This document shows positions 1 through 9,324 of a DNA stretch of 64,000 nucleotides, in pieces. This stretch comes from Eonycteris spelaea. Its lineage: Eukaryota > Chordata > Mammalia > Chiroptera > Pteropodidae. Where the stretch lies: assembly GCA_003508835.1 (NCBI GenBank), contig PUFA01000070.1:186001-250000 (forward strand). Reading direction: 5' to 3'. How positions within the stretch are numbered: the stretch's first letter is position 1; the number at the start of each line of letters is the position of its first letter. The notes below the pieces were generated by a model. The model ran no database searches. It had not been told where the DNA came from and was given only the letters and a program-made list of their open reading frames with translations. The translations under genes were made by a program, and so were the position numbers.

Positions 1-140
1 GGGACATCCTTATGAGAAAAATTATTTGTTATTTATTTGAAATGCAAATTAAACTAGATATCTTGTATTTTATCTCACAATCTTAGCCCAAATTTATTAA
101 CACTGGACCTATGGAGCACATTAGGAAAAATGCCTTTTTA

Positions 141-290
141 TTCAGGTGTGGGCCATGAACCAACAGCATCACCTGGAAGCTTGCTAGAAATGCGCAATCT
201 AAGGGTCCACGACGGACTGTTGAGTCAGAATCTGCATTGTATCAAGATCTCCAGGTTGAAGTGTTCACATGTTAAATTTCAAAAAAACCC
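141..290 (+). mobile_element. MER5A-like hAT-Charlie fragment, copy 1
   Basis: A diverged copy of the small non-autonomous hAT element MER5A, recognised by the phrase 'agcatcacctggaagctt', then a 'gagtcagaatctgca' segment. No open frame and no clear target duplication. It lies directly upstream of a second copy in the same orientation. The first 140 bases of the window contain nothing I recognise. Confidence 0.55.
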
Positions 291-310
291 TGATTACAAG
301 AATTCTTGAC

Positions 311-490
311 ATGATGGTTTTCAACCTCGCAGCATATTGGAATCACCTGGAAGTCTTAAAAATATTCATGTCTGGGCTTCATCCCAGAGCATCAGATTTA
401 GTTGATCTGAGGCACTATCTTAAACATTAATTTTTTTAACACCCCTCACTAATACCCCAAATGATTCTAATGTGTAGCTGTGGTATTGTG
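311..490 (+). mobile_element. MER5A-like hAT-Charlie element, near full length, copy 2
   Basis: The start resembles the family's 5' end ('ggttttcaacctcgcagcat'), followed by 'tggaatcacctgga', a 'gcatcagatttagttga' middle, and a 3' end with 'gattctaatgtgtagct'. About 180 bp is the usual length. The outer bases of the inverted repeats are eroded. Non-coding. Confidence 0.65.
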
Positions 491-504
491 ATTTATAAGA
501 AATA

Positions 505-1150
505 CATATTCGGTCATTCAAATGACCGAAATATGTTTCTCATATGTATATTTGGTCTTTGTCCATGTTTCCTGTCTCTCAGCTCCCAAAACCCTTGGAA
601 TTTCCTGAGCGATAAGAACAATGAGAGCATCTTTTATTATAACATTTGGTCTCATCCTCAGTTCCTAAAATCACTTCAGAGCAATAAAGGTGGCTTGAGT
701 GTTATTCATAACAAGCTCCTTTCTACAACAACTGGGTTTTGTTAATGACGTGACTTTTGGAATTCTCCTAAGGATGGGGGCTGGTTGACAGATTAACCAA
801 CCATGTTGGAACTTTTGATCTCACTCCATGACCTCCGGGAGGGGAAAGTTCCTGGAGGTTGAATCAATTTCCGTTGGCCAATATGTTCATCAGTCATGCC
901 CATGTGATGAAGCAACCATAAAACCCAAAAGGAGAGAGTTTAGAGAACTTCCAGGTTGGTCAACAGGTGGAAGTGCTGGTAGAGTGCTCAGAGAGAGCAT
1001 GGAAGCTCTGTGCCCCTTTCCCGATACCTTGCTCTATGACTCTCTTCTATCTGCTTGTTCCTGAGTTACATCCTCTTATAATAAACTGCTAATATGACAA
1101 GTAAAATGTTTCTCTGAGTTCTGTGAGCCACTCTAGCAAATTAATTGACT
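505..1150 (+). mobile_element. LTR-like repeat, family uncertain
   Basis: The segment has the look of an old solo LTR on the + strand. It is G/C-richer than its flanks, carries AATAAA at 1080-1085 near its 3' end, and is followed by a 'gagttctgtgagccactctagcaa' phrase I associate with ancient mammalian LTRs. Two short open frames inside (94 and 78 codons) show no domain. I could not fix the ends or the family; an unrelated MER repeat is the alternative. Confidence 0.45.
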
Positions 1151-1344
1151 CATAAAACTAGCCATCGCACCTTGCAACTTTTTGTTTAAATGACAGTTTT
1201 CAAATATGCCTAATAAGCAAAATAGGTAAAAGCATTAGTGCTCTGTTTAAATTAGGAATCTGATCCTAGAGCCTGGCCAGCCTCTCCTTCCACAGCTTCT
1301 GTCCCTTCCTGGCTCTTGCCCACTACTCTAAGAAACATAATTTC

Positions 1345-1500
1345 AAAATCATTGACTTCTATTTCATTACCTGTAAAATGCAGATAGTAATAATACTTGA
1401 CTTGGGATTAAATTAGATCACTGGGCGGGGGGGGGGGGGTGGGGTGGGCGTGGAGAACGTTTAACACAATGCCTGATGCTATTGTAGGCATTTTTTACAC
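1345..1500 (+). repeat. MIR fragment interrupted by a G-rich run
   Basis: MIR-like sequence: 'cattacctgtaaaatgcagatagtaataatac', then, after the G-rich run at 1423-1448, 'acacaatgcctga'. The G run appears to be an expansion inside the MIR. The bases between the LTR-like repeat and this MIR show nothing specific. Confidence 0.5.
1423..1448 (+). repeat. G-tract with G-quadruplex pattern
   Basis: Runs of 3, 13, 4 and 3 G residues separated by single C or T residues. This satisfies the classical four-run quadruplex rule with one-base loops. The long homopolymer run makes sequencing-length error likely. Confidence 0.7.
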
Positions 1501-1502
1501 AT

Positions 1503-2350
1503 TAGTGGCTTTTAGTATTATTGTCATTAATCAAAAACAATTGAAAAATAACCTTTCTTGCAAAGAAAGAAAAATCTTGAAATATTTTAGTGGAAGTCTT
1601 AGTGAGCTCCTAGGATGTATTTTTGTCTGTCTACTTTTTTGCTCACCTTGCGGATAAATGGACCAGTTTCTTTCACCTCGGCCCCAGCTGAGCTTCCAAG
1701 TGGAAGATGTCTTTGTGGGCCCAGCACTGGGACAAGCTATCAGACCTGAGAGAGACAAGGTTGTCTTTATTGCCTCAAATGATCACATTTAACCTTTCAA
1801 GGCTCTCGACCAAGAACATAACTGGTTGTCTCACCTGGTGGCTGGAGAAAGTAAACACTAGGCCTTCCTTAACTTCAGCTGCAAAGAAATAGCGTGGCTG
1901 CAGCCTAACAATTTTCTGTTATGTGAAAAAAGCATAATTCTCTTCAATAGTTTCCTTAGAAATTAAAATTTGAAAAGCAAAATAAATTACTCACTATAAT
2001 GATCATTTGGCCTGCAAATAAGTTCATGGAGAAGGGAACTCAAATGTGTATAAGAAAAAAAGTCTAAAGTTTACAAGAGTCTCGAGCACCTTGAATTTAA
2101 AGCAGTGTGCAACAACAGAGAATTTTTCCTCGCAAAACACTGGGTTAATGAAGTTAAGATAGTGTTTTAACTGCTTATTTTATAAAATTATCCTGGAACT
2201 TGGAAACAAATTATATGCTTTCCGCTCATTTTAGTAACAAATGAAGAAAATATATTTTCTTTGATTTCTTTGATGATTGGTATTTATGATACACAAACTA
2301 GAAGAGCCTCCAGCTTGTTGCACTGTGGCTATATCGACTCAAGCAATAAG
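1503..2350. other. No recognised feature
   Basis: AT-rich sequence without any repeat I recognise. Three frames of 61-75 codons occur on the two strands around 1439-1892, overlap one another and show no homology. They are treated as chance. Confidence 0.5.
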
Positions 2351-2362
2351 AAAAGCAGTGAA

Positions 2363-2605
2363 TTAAGAAGTACAAATTGACGGTTATAAAACTAGTCATG
2401 AGGATATAAAGTACAGCATAGAGAATATAGTCAAAACTATTGTAATGATTATGTTTGGTATCATGGTGATCACTTCATAAGGGATATAAATGTCTAATCA
2501 TTATGTTGTACACATGCAACTAATATAATACTGTATATCAACTGTTGAAAAATAAATCTCAAAAAGATGTATAAAATAGTTTCCTGATGTTAGCTCATTG
2601 AAAAA
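2363..2605 (+). mobile_element. 5'-truncated LINE-1 3' end with target-site duplication
   Basis: Only the L1 3' UTR is present: 'aagtacaaattgacggttat', 'aagtacagcatagagaatat', 'gttgtacacatgcaacta', ending in AATAAATCTCAAAAAG near 2566. A second block of 34 bases (2567-2600) and a second A-run (from 2601) follow. The whole is flanked by AAAAGCAGTGAA at 2351-2362 and 2606-2617. The layout, an internal poly-A-like end, extra sequence, a terminal A-run and then the duplication, is that of L1 3' transduction. No coding capacity. Confidence 0.75.
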
Positions 2606-2849
2606 AAAAGCAGTGAAAAAAGGAGTGAAAAATCTCAGCTCTGTTAGTAAAGTGAGTAAATATAACTTGAAAACATACTAGGGAAGTTACTAGATTCCTG
2701 ATGATGGCCATAACTTACATGAAGTGGCTTAAGAAAGTTTCCATTCCATGTAACAGGCATTTCTTATCAATAATTAGTATTAATTATGGTATAGTTAAGC
2801 ACCTCTCCCTCCCAAAAAAAGCAGCATGGAGTGAGTAGTTATGAATGGT

Positions 2850-3045
2850 TATACCAACACTGGTTTAGATAGACTCGGGTTCAAGCTCAAGTTCCAATTA
2901 GTTACCGTGTGACCTTAGGCAAGTTAATGAACCTCCCTAAGCCTCTTTTTCCTTGTCTCTATAAAATGTAGTGATACTTCATAAGGTCATTGTTTGAATT
3001 AAAGAACATAAAAGATGTAAGCATTTGATAAATGTAAGATACAGC
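2850..3045 (+). repeat. MIR SINE
   Basis: Full MIR order is visible: 'gggttcaagctc' (B-box region), the conserved core 'gtgtgaccttaggcaagttaatgaacctccctaagcctc', then 'tataaaatgtagtgatac' and a 3' 'gcatttgataaatg'. The 230 bases before it, 2618-2849, hold nothing I recognise. Confidence 0.85.
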
Positions 3046-3110
3046 TCTTGGGGTAGGAGAAGAGAGCTGGGGCAAAGCTGGGGCCAGGTCGTCTCAGGGA
3101 TCAGCAGGCG

Positions 3111-3131
3111 GTGGTGTCCATAGGACACCAC
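3111..3131. repeat. Short inverted repeat
   Basis: Arms GTGGTGTCC and GGACACCAC pair perfectly over 9 bp around a 3-base centre. There is no T-run after it, and no Pol III or miRNA context is apparent. Confidence 0.7.
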
Positions 3132-3299
3132 AGGAAAGTTCTAAGGAAGTAAGTGAGTCACATGCACTCCTGTTTAAATTATTCTAAGGACCTACTGGGA
3201 TGATTCTTCTTTATAGCCTGATACCACAGGCAAGGTAACCTCTCTAAACTACTGTTATTTGTAAATTAGAGTTGTAGAACATACCTTACAGGAATTTTG

Positions 3300-3685
3300 C
3301 CTTAATAAACTTTGAAATTGGGAGTAATTTTAAATTAACAGAAAAGTTGCAAAGATTGTACGGTTTTCCTTTAGACCCATTGCCCAGTTTTCTCTATTGT
3401 TTACATATTACATCATCGTGGTACATTTGTAAAAACCAACAAACTGATGTTGGTACATTACTATTAACTACATTCCTGGCTTCCTTTCGATTTCCCCAGT
3501 TTTTCCATTGATAGCTTTTGTGTGTTCCAGGATCTGATCCAGGAAACCACATTGCATTTGGTTTTCTCGTCTCCCCAGTTTCTTCTGGTCTGTGACAGTT
3601 TCTTGATTTTCCTTATTTCCCACGACCTTGACAGTCTTGAAGAGTACTGCCAGGTATCCTGTAGAATGTCCCCCAGTCTACGTTT
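3300..3685 (-). mobile_element. Old L1M-type LINE-1 3' region
   Basis: Reads as the antisense of an ancient L1M 3' UTR: 'aaaagttgcaaagattgtac', 'tttacatattacatcatcgtggtac', 'gatttccccagttt', and 'tagaatgtcccccagtct' at its end. Strongly diverged, no frame. A short MIR-like patch (about 3220-3300) precedes it. Confidence 0.6.
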
Positions 3686-3689
3686 GTCT

Positions 3690-3785
3690 CAGGGTTAGGC
3701 TGGGATTGCCTCACAGGGCTTTTACGGAGATTTAATGAAAGAACCTGTAGAGCTCGTAGGACCCTATTTGGCAGGTATTGTCATT
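3690..3785 (+). repeat. MIR 3' fragment
   Basis: Carries 'gattgcctcacagggcttttacggagatttaatgaa' and 'cctgtagagctcgtag', the 3' half of a MIR. It may be a separate copy from the MIR that follows. Confidence 0.6.
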
Positions 3786-3809
3786 ACCAACGTGCATTTT
3801 TAATGCAAA

Positions 3810-4040
3810 GGGGCAAAGCTGCATTGTGGTTGAGAGCAGAGACTATAGCCAGCAGCTTGAGTCCAAATGCTGCTGCTTTCTAGCTGGTGACCCTGGACAT
3901 GTATTAACCTGTCAGTTTCCCTTTTCTATAGGTAAAGATAAGCATAGCACTTCCCTCATAAGATTGTGAGGACTCCATTGATGTACATGGGAGATGATTG
4001 ATGTAAGGTGCTTATTACATTCTGGGCACCTAACGAGCTC
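3810..4040 (+). repeat. MIR SINE
   Basis: 'gtggttgagagcagagacta', 'tagctggtgaccctggacatg', 'aacctgtcagtttccc', 'taaagataagcatag' and 'ctcataagattgtgaggac' follow MIR order on the + strand over nearly the full family length. Confidence 0.8.
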
Positions 4041-4074
4041 CTTTTACTTTTTGCTATTAATATTATTTTTAAAA

Positions 4075-4480
4075 TGAATTTATGATAAAATTTCTTTTTA
4101 AAAATTTTTGAGTATAGTTGTTATACAATATTATATTAGTTTCAGGTGTACAGTGTAGTGATTTGACATTTTTATGCCTTACAATGTGATCACCCCACTA
4201 ATTCTAATAATCGTCAGTTATTGTGCAAACTTATCACAATATTATTGATGATATTCCCCTTCACTTTTTTCATACATCCTCTCCTCCCTCTAGTAACCAT
4301 CCTTTCAGTCATTATTTATATGAGTCTGTTTTTGTTTTGTTTTGTTTTTTTCATTAGATTCCACATATAACTAAAATCATATGGTATTTGTCTTTGTCTG
4401 ATTTATTTGACTTAGCATTATACCCTCTAGGTCCATCCACATTGTCGTAAATGGCAAGATTTCATTTTTTATTGCTGCTG
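4075..4480 (-). mobile_element. LINE-1 3' end
   Basis: Antisense L1 3' UTR: 'gttatacaatattatattag', 'tttcaggtgtacagtgtagtg', 'ttagattccacatataacta' and 'ggtccatccacattgtcg'. It reaches from the 3' UTR to just inside ORF2 and is truncated. No usable frame remains. Confidence 0.8.
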
Positions 4481-4489
4481 TTAACACTA

Positions 4490-5420
4490 ATAATACCGTG
4501 AGGCCCTCTCTCTTGCTCAGTTTCAGAGTAATTCTGAATCTTCAGAGATCCATTTATCTATAGTGGTGATGCCTATGTGAAACATGGTGCCGAATGAAGT
4601 GTCATTGCGAACACAGGTCCTTGGGCAGATTTCAGAACCACAAGAAATACTCTTCAGTAGCAGCCCTCACTAGCTCCCTGCAGAATTCTCTGCTTCCATG
4701 CAGCCCCATTTACAGGTAGAACCGGGTGAAAAGGTGGAGAGGGTACCTGCCAAGATCTTGCATGGAGGGTCCTGAATCAGGCAAACAGATGGAGCCTGGA
4801 GGAGGGCAGCAGTGAAAAGCAGAGCCTCCTGTTGCAGAGCGAGGAGCCTGGGCTTCCTGGGTTTACCTCACAACTTCTGATCATCACTAAGGTCAGATTT
4901 CAAGGGATCCCTTATTCACACACAGAGGGTGACTCGCAGTTACACCACAGTGTAGTTTAATCCTGGAACAACCTTAAAATTATGCAATTAAAGACTTCAC
5001 TTGAATAAAGTGTCGGGGTACATGATTTAACAAAGTGAATTATAAGGGATATCAAAGAAAAAAAAAGTAGAGAGAAAGAGTGAAACAATAAACCTGGGAA
5101 GAAAAAGAAAAATTGAAACCCACAACCTCCCTCTGCCCACTTCCTGCTGTCTCATTCCTGTGGTGCCTTTTTGTCTCGTCTTATTCGTTTTATTTACATG
5201 ATAATCCCCCTGGGCAAGAAGAATGTCACCTTGATTTCAGTGCAGCTCTAACATTGAGCAATTCCTTGGATGTTAAAAACAGCAATAACAGTTGCATTGC
5301 ACTCAGTTACATCCTAAGAGGCTTCCTTGCCTCTTAATATTTTACCTATTCATGAAACACCGTTTTGAAGTGTGTTATAAATTTAAAGATTTTCATCTTC
5401 CCCGGATATCTCAGTAGGTG
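4490..5420. other. No recognised feature
   Basis: Moderate GC to about 4900, then AT-rich. I see no repeat, splice-site pair or long frame. A 74-codon frame at 5113-5337 lacks an ATG start and any domain. Confidence 0.5.
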
Positions 5421-5424
5421 GCAA

Positions 5425-5680
5425 GTATTCATTTATTTAGTAAACACTGAGTGCCTTCCACAGGCCAAGCACTGTTCTAGACACTTGGGATCCCTCAGGA
5501 ACGAAACAGACCAAGATGCATGTTCTTACATGCTTGTCTTAGTGCGGAGGACAGCACTCACAAACAAAATAAACAAGTTTATTGTGTGGTACACCAGAAG
5601 GTAATAAGTGATATGGAAAAGAGAATAAGTACAGGAGAATTAGAAGAAGTGGGGATGAAGGTGGAGGGGTAGGTTCTTAA
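5425..5680 (-). mobile_element. L2 LINE 3' end
   Basis: Antisense L2 tail: 'attcatttatttagtaaacactgagtgccttcca', 'gccaagcactgttctagacacttgggat', 'gaacgaaacagacca' and 'gtaataagtgatatggaaaag' are in family order. Non-coding remnant. Confidence 0.8.
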
Positions 5681-5824
5681 TTCTCCCCATTTGCCAGTGG
5701 GGAGCTGCATTACGGGAAAAGCATTCCCCTAACTTCCTTCAATCTCTGTTCTAAGTTCTGTTGAGCTGTCTCTAACCCTTTTTTATACCCCTTCCCTGGG
5801 TTTTTTAATGGAAAGAGTATTAAA

Positions 5825-6045
5825 TGCAGTTAAGCTCTCCGCTCTGGAGCCAAAGTGTCTGGAATTGGTCCCTACCTCAGTGGCACACTTCTCTATGTGA
5901 TCTTAGGCAAATGAACTTCTCTCTGCTTTGAAGTTCCCATCTATAAAATGTATCTACCTCACAGGGTTGTGGAGAGGATTAAATGTATTACCATAAGGTG
6001 CTGAGAGAAGTGTGTGGTACATAGTAAGCACTCAGATATTAGCTT
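5825..6045 (+). repeat. MIR SINE
   Basis: 'gctctggagccaaagtgtctgga', 'atgtgatcttaggcaaatgaact', 'cacagggttgtggagaggattaaatg' and 'acatagtaagcactcag' give a near full-length MIR. Confidence 0.85.
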
Positions 6046-6049
6046 TAAA

Positions 6050-8185
6050 AATGGGGTGTTCATGTGTTTGTTGTGGGATGAGGGAGGGTCATGAGCGGGA
6101 GTCTCTGCTACTTGGAAAATGATGGGCAGTGTGAAGTGCAAGACCCATTTCCATCCCTCAATACCCCTAAACACTCCCAAACACAGCTCCATGGGTCTCT
6201 CTGTCGGCAATCCAAAGTGTGAGTTTGGTCTCCCCTGCTTCACTCATTCGACAGCTGCTTTGAGACAGTTAATACCATGTTCAGGGCCAAGGCTGCTTCA
6301 AAATGAGTAAGTGGTTCCTCCCATATCCCTTGATTCATTCCCAAGAAATACTCTTTTTTTCTGATAGTTTTCTGTATTTTTTAAAAAATAAATTCTCACA
6401 TTATTTTTTAACTTAAGCTTAATCACACTAAAACACAGGCATTTGCTTTGTTGTACAGCTGCCTGAAACGGTCGTCACTTGGATCTCTTTTTTAAGCCAT
6501 CATTTTCTGATGTTTGACCTGCACTTTGTTACTATTTACGACCACACCCCATCCCCCACTTTCATAAAATAAAACAAGCAGCAAAAAAAATATTAGGGAT
6601 GAAATAGGTGGAACCATTTTAGCCTGAAGAAAAAATTAATGATTTACTTATTCCTGGGGATTTCTACAAATCTAGTCTCCTCTAAAGCAAAGAATGCAAT
6701 TCACTGAAGGCAAAACTCTAAGGGGTAGCTAGAGAATTAGCACAAATACTGGCAAACAAATTCAATGTATCTAGGCAACTCCCCTGGAGTAATTTATTTC
6801 CTGAGTGTTGAGTCTCAAGGACTTTCCATAGTAAATTATTAAACTTAGTGTAAGGCTAATTTTGAGATAAAAGAAAAAGGAAAAGAATGGCATTTACAGT
6901 GGAAGGTCAAACACATTTAATGCATCTCTGTGATATAAAAATCTAGTCTATTCTTTATCACAATGGCAAGAGTGAGAAGTTGGACAAACAAAACATAGCT
7001 GCAATGACTACTTCTGTAGCCCTCTAATTTGCACATAGGTGCTTACCTTAATTTTGTCTCAAGTGCAGAAGTTCTTTGTCAAGGGAGAATTAGGAGCTCC
7101 ACGTTTTCAGACCAGGTTGTACAGCATCTTGTCAATCTTGTTTCACTTAACTTCACTGACCTCGTACCCCATTTTCCAATTACTGGATCCCTCCCTTGGT
7201 GTCTAGCTTGGTACCTCAGTTCCTCTCAGATGGAACCTAGACTGCTCGTTCCTGCACACTCCCAGAGGCTGGTGTCCTTGTAGTCTTGAGAGAGGACTTT
7301 TGGACTCAGCCGGCCTAGATTTACACATGATGCAGATCTTTAAGATTCTCCATTACTGTTTTGTCTACCTGTCAGGACTTCCTCCTATCATGGACCTCTC
7401 CAGACAACACTCTGCCTTCTTGGGCTACCTCCTGTCACCTAAATCTCCAGATAACACATTCTATACTATGTCTGGACTTCCTCTATTGCACCCGTGTCTC
7501 AGCTCCTCCTGCTCCAGCTGATTTCATTGTTCATCAAGTTTCTATACTGACCTGAGATTTGGTGACAGTTGTAGAGGCAGAAAGAAAATAAGGTTATGTG
7601 TGTTAGAAGTTCAGTTCTAATCCAGAATGTTAGTACGTCTTTATGAGGCCATTGGGAAGATTAAGTGGGTATACACATCTAGATGACACCTTAGAGGAAA
7701 TCTGAACATGAGAAGGATGTATCTGGATGTGAAGGAGGCATGGAGGCATTCCAGACAAAATAGCCAAGGAAAGCCCAGATGCCAGTGTATGCACTCCCCA
7801 GAGGACCCTGGGTGCCCCTGCTGCACCACAGAAGCTGCCTAGTGCTATGGATGCTGGGTTCTGGAATTCGAAGTCTTCTCAAAAGGTCTCAGCACAAGGG
7901 CTGCTTGGCCATGTTTTGCCTCATTTCTTCCTGTCTAATTCTAGACATTTTTGATTAGACTGTAAGGTGCTAATTAAAATCACGGAGTGAACCACTTTTC
8001 ATTTACTCTTAATTTTCAAGCACCACCATAATGATGCATATTATTAAATATGTCAGCTTGGCTCTAAATTTTAATTTACTATGACACAGAACTCCATTAT
8101 TTAAGTTCTCCTCAGAAGATGATATTTTGCAAAATTGATAAATGCAGTACAACACAATCAGCACTGTTGTGAGAAATTGGTAGTA
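6050..8185. other. Long stretch without recognised repeats
   Basis: Frames of up to 94 codons occur (for example 5959-6243 minus, 7029-7283 plus) but overlap on both strands and carry no domain. Within 7375-7490 two similar blocks occur ('ctccagacaacactctgcc' and 'ctccagataacacattctat'), suggesting a diverged internal duplication. No promoter or exon signal stands out. Confidence 0.45.
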
Positions 8186-8189
8186 TTCT

Positions 8190-8345
8190 GATCCTAAGGA
8201 AATGTCTCAGAGGAGGTGATGTTTGAGCTAAGCACTGAAACAGAGTAAGAGTGCCAGAAGAGGAGGGGTATTATAGGCTGAAGAAACGAAAAGTTCAAAG
8301 AAGAGCAGGACAATTGAGAGAGAAAAAAGCATTTATCAAAGCCTT
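8190..8345 (-). mobile_element. L2 LINE fragment
   Basis: 'tctcagaggaggtgatgtttgagctaagcactgaa' is the antisense L2 3'-region motif. The rest is diverged. Fragmentary, non-coding. Confidence 0.55.
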
Positions 8346-8540
8346 AGGTGCAGGAGGTGGGGATGGGCTGTGGTGGTTGGAATGGTGTTTATGAGTTTAG
8401 TTTTAGACATGCTCAGTTCAAGGGGCCTGTATTTTAACAGTCAGAAGGTTGTTAAAATACCAGCTTGGCCTTTAGGAGAGAGTGCAAAGTTGGAGAAGTC
8501 CATTTGATTGTTTCATACAGTAATTGAAGACAGTAGGTTG

Positions 8541-8713
8541 AGAAAAAAATAGCTATCACTTACTGAGTATTCGTCACATGCCGAGCACTATATTTTATGT
8601 AGATTATCTCATTTAATGCTGACAGCAACTTTATTTGGAAGATAATCTTGCTATTGTTTTTCATGTAAGTAATCTGAGGTTCAGGGAGATTAAGATTTGC
8701 CCAAATTCACATA
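8541..8713 (-). repeat. MIR, first half, split by a Tigger insertion
   Basis: Reverse MIR: 'aatagctatcacttactgag', 'cgagcactatattttatgtag', 'tctcatttaatgctgacagcaac', 'aatctgaggttcagggagattaag'. The expected continuation is missing here and resumes at about 9268, on the far side of the transposon. Confidence 0.8.
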
Positions 8714-9264
8714 CAGTAGTCTCCCCTTATTCTCAGGGCATACCTGTCAAGATCCTGAATAGATGTCTAAAATCATGGATAGTACCAAACCTTTTATATA
8801 TTGAGTTTTTTTCCCTATATATAATAAAGACAGTTTATAGCCTCTCTTTGGCATATCCAAATTACTAGGATACCTATTGCACTTGAGGGCGATAATTAAG
8901 TAAAATAAAGGTTACTTCAACACAAGCACTGTGATACTGAGACAGTGATCTGAAAACAGGGACAGCTAGCATATAGGCAGGTAGCATAGAGGCAGGTAGC
9001 ATAGAGGCAGGTAGCATAGAGGCAGGTAGCATAGAGGCAGGAGCATATAAAGCACAGATGCACTGGACAAAGGGATGATTCACGTACTGGGTAGAACAGA
9101 GTGGAACAACGTGAGATTTCATCACATTACACAGAATAGGACACAATTTAAAACTTATGAATTGCTTATTTCTGCAGTTTTCCACTTAATATTTTTGAAC
9201 TGGAGTTGACTGTGGGTAACTGAAACCATGGGAAACAATAAGCAGGGATAAGCAGGGACTACTG
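8714..9264 (-). mobile_element. Tigger/MER2-type mariner transposon, non-autonomous
   Basis: The termini CAGTAGTC and GACTACTG are inverted repeats. TA precedes the left end at 8712-8713; the right flank reads TT, a probable mutated TA. The interior shows 'ggatagtaccaaacc', 'cagtgatctgaaaacag' and 'aacacaagcactg', which match the reverse strand of Tigger1/MER2. About 550 bp; no transposase frame remains. It interrupts a MIR and so is younger than it. Confidence 0.85.
8966..9040. repeat. 15-bp minisatellite inside the Tigger element
   Basis: Five units: a variant at 8966-8980, then four identical copies of GTAGCATAGAGGCAG. Because the unit is a multiple of three, the antisense frame reads as a 5-residue peptide repeat. 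That is a by-product, not evidence of a protein. Confidence 0.95.
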
Positions 9265-9320
9265 TTGTTGATAAATGGATTTGAACCCAAATGGTCTGAC
9301 CCGGGTGTCATGCTCTCTGC
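9265..9320 (-). repeat. MIR, second half
   Basis: 'gataaatggatttgaacccaaatggtctgac' is the antisense MIR A/B-box end and continues the MIR that stops at 8713. Confidence 0.7.
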
Positions 9321-9324
9321 CTTT

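Noticed and set aside
8966..9040. CRISPR-like array
   Set aside because: Units are adjacent with no spacers, and the host is a mammal.
8874..9185. 103-codon antisense frame with a five-residue peptide repeat
   Set aside because: It is the translation of the 15-bp minisatellite inside a Tigger transposon.
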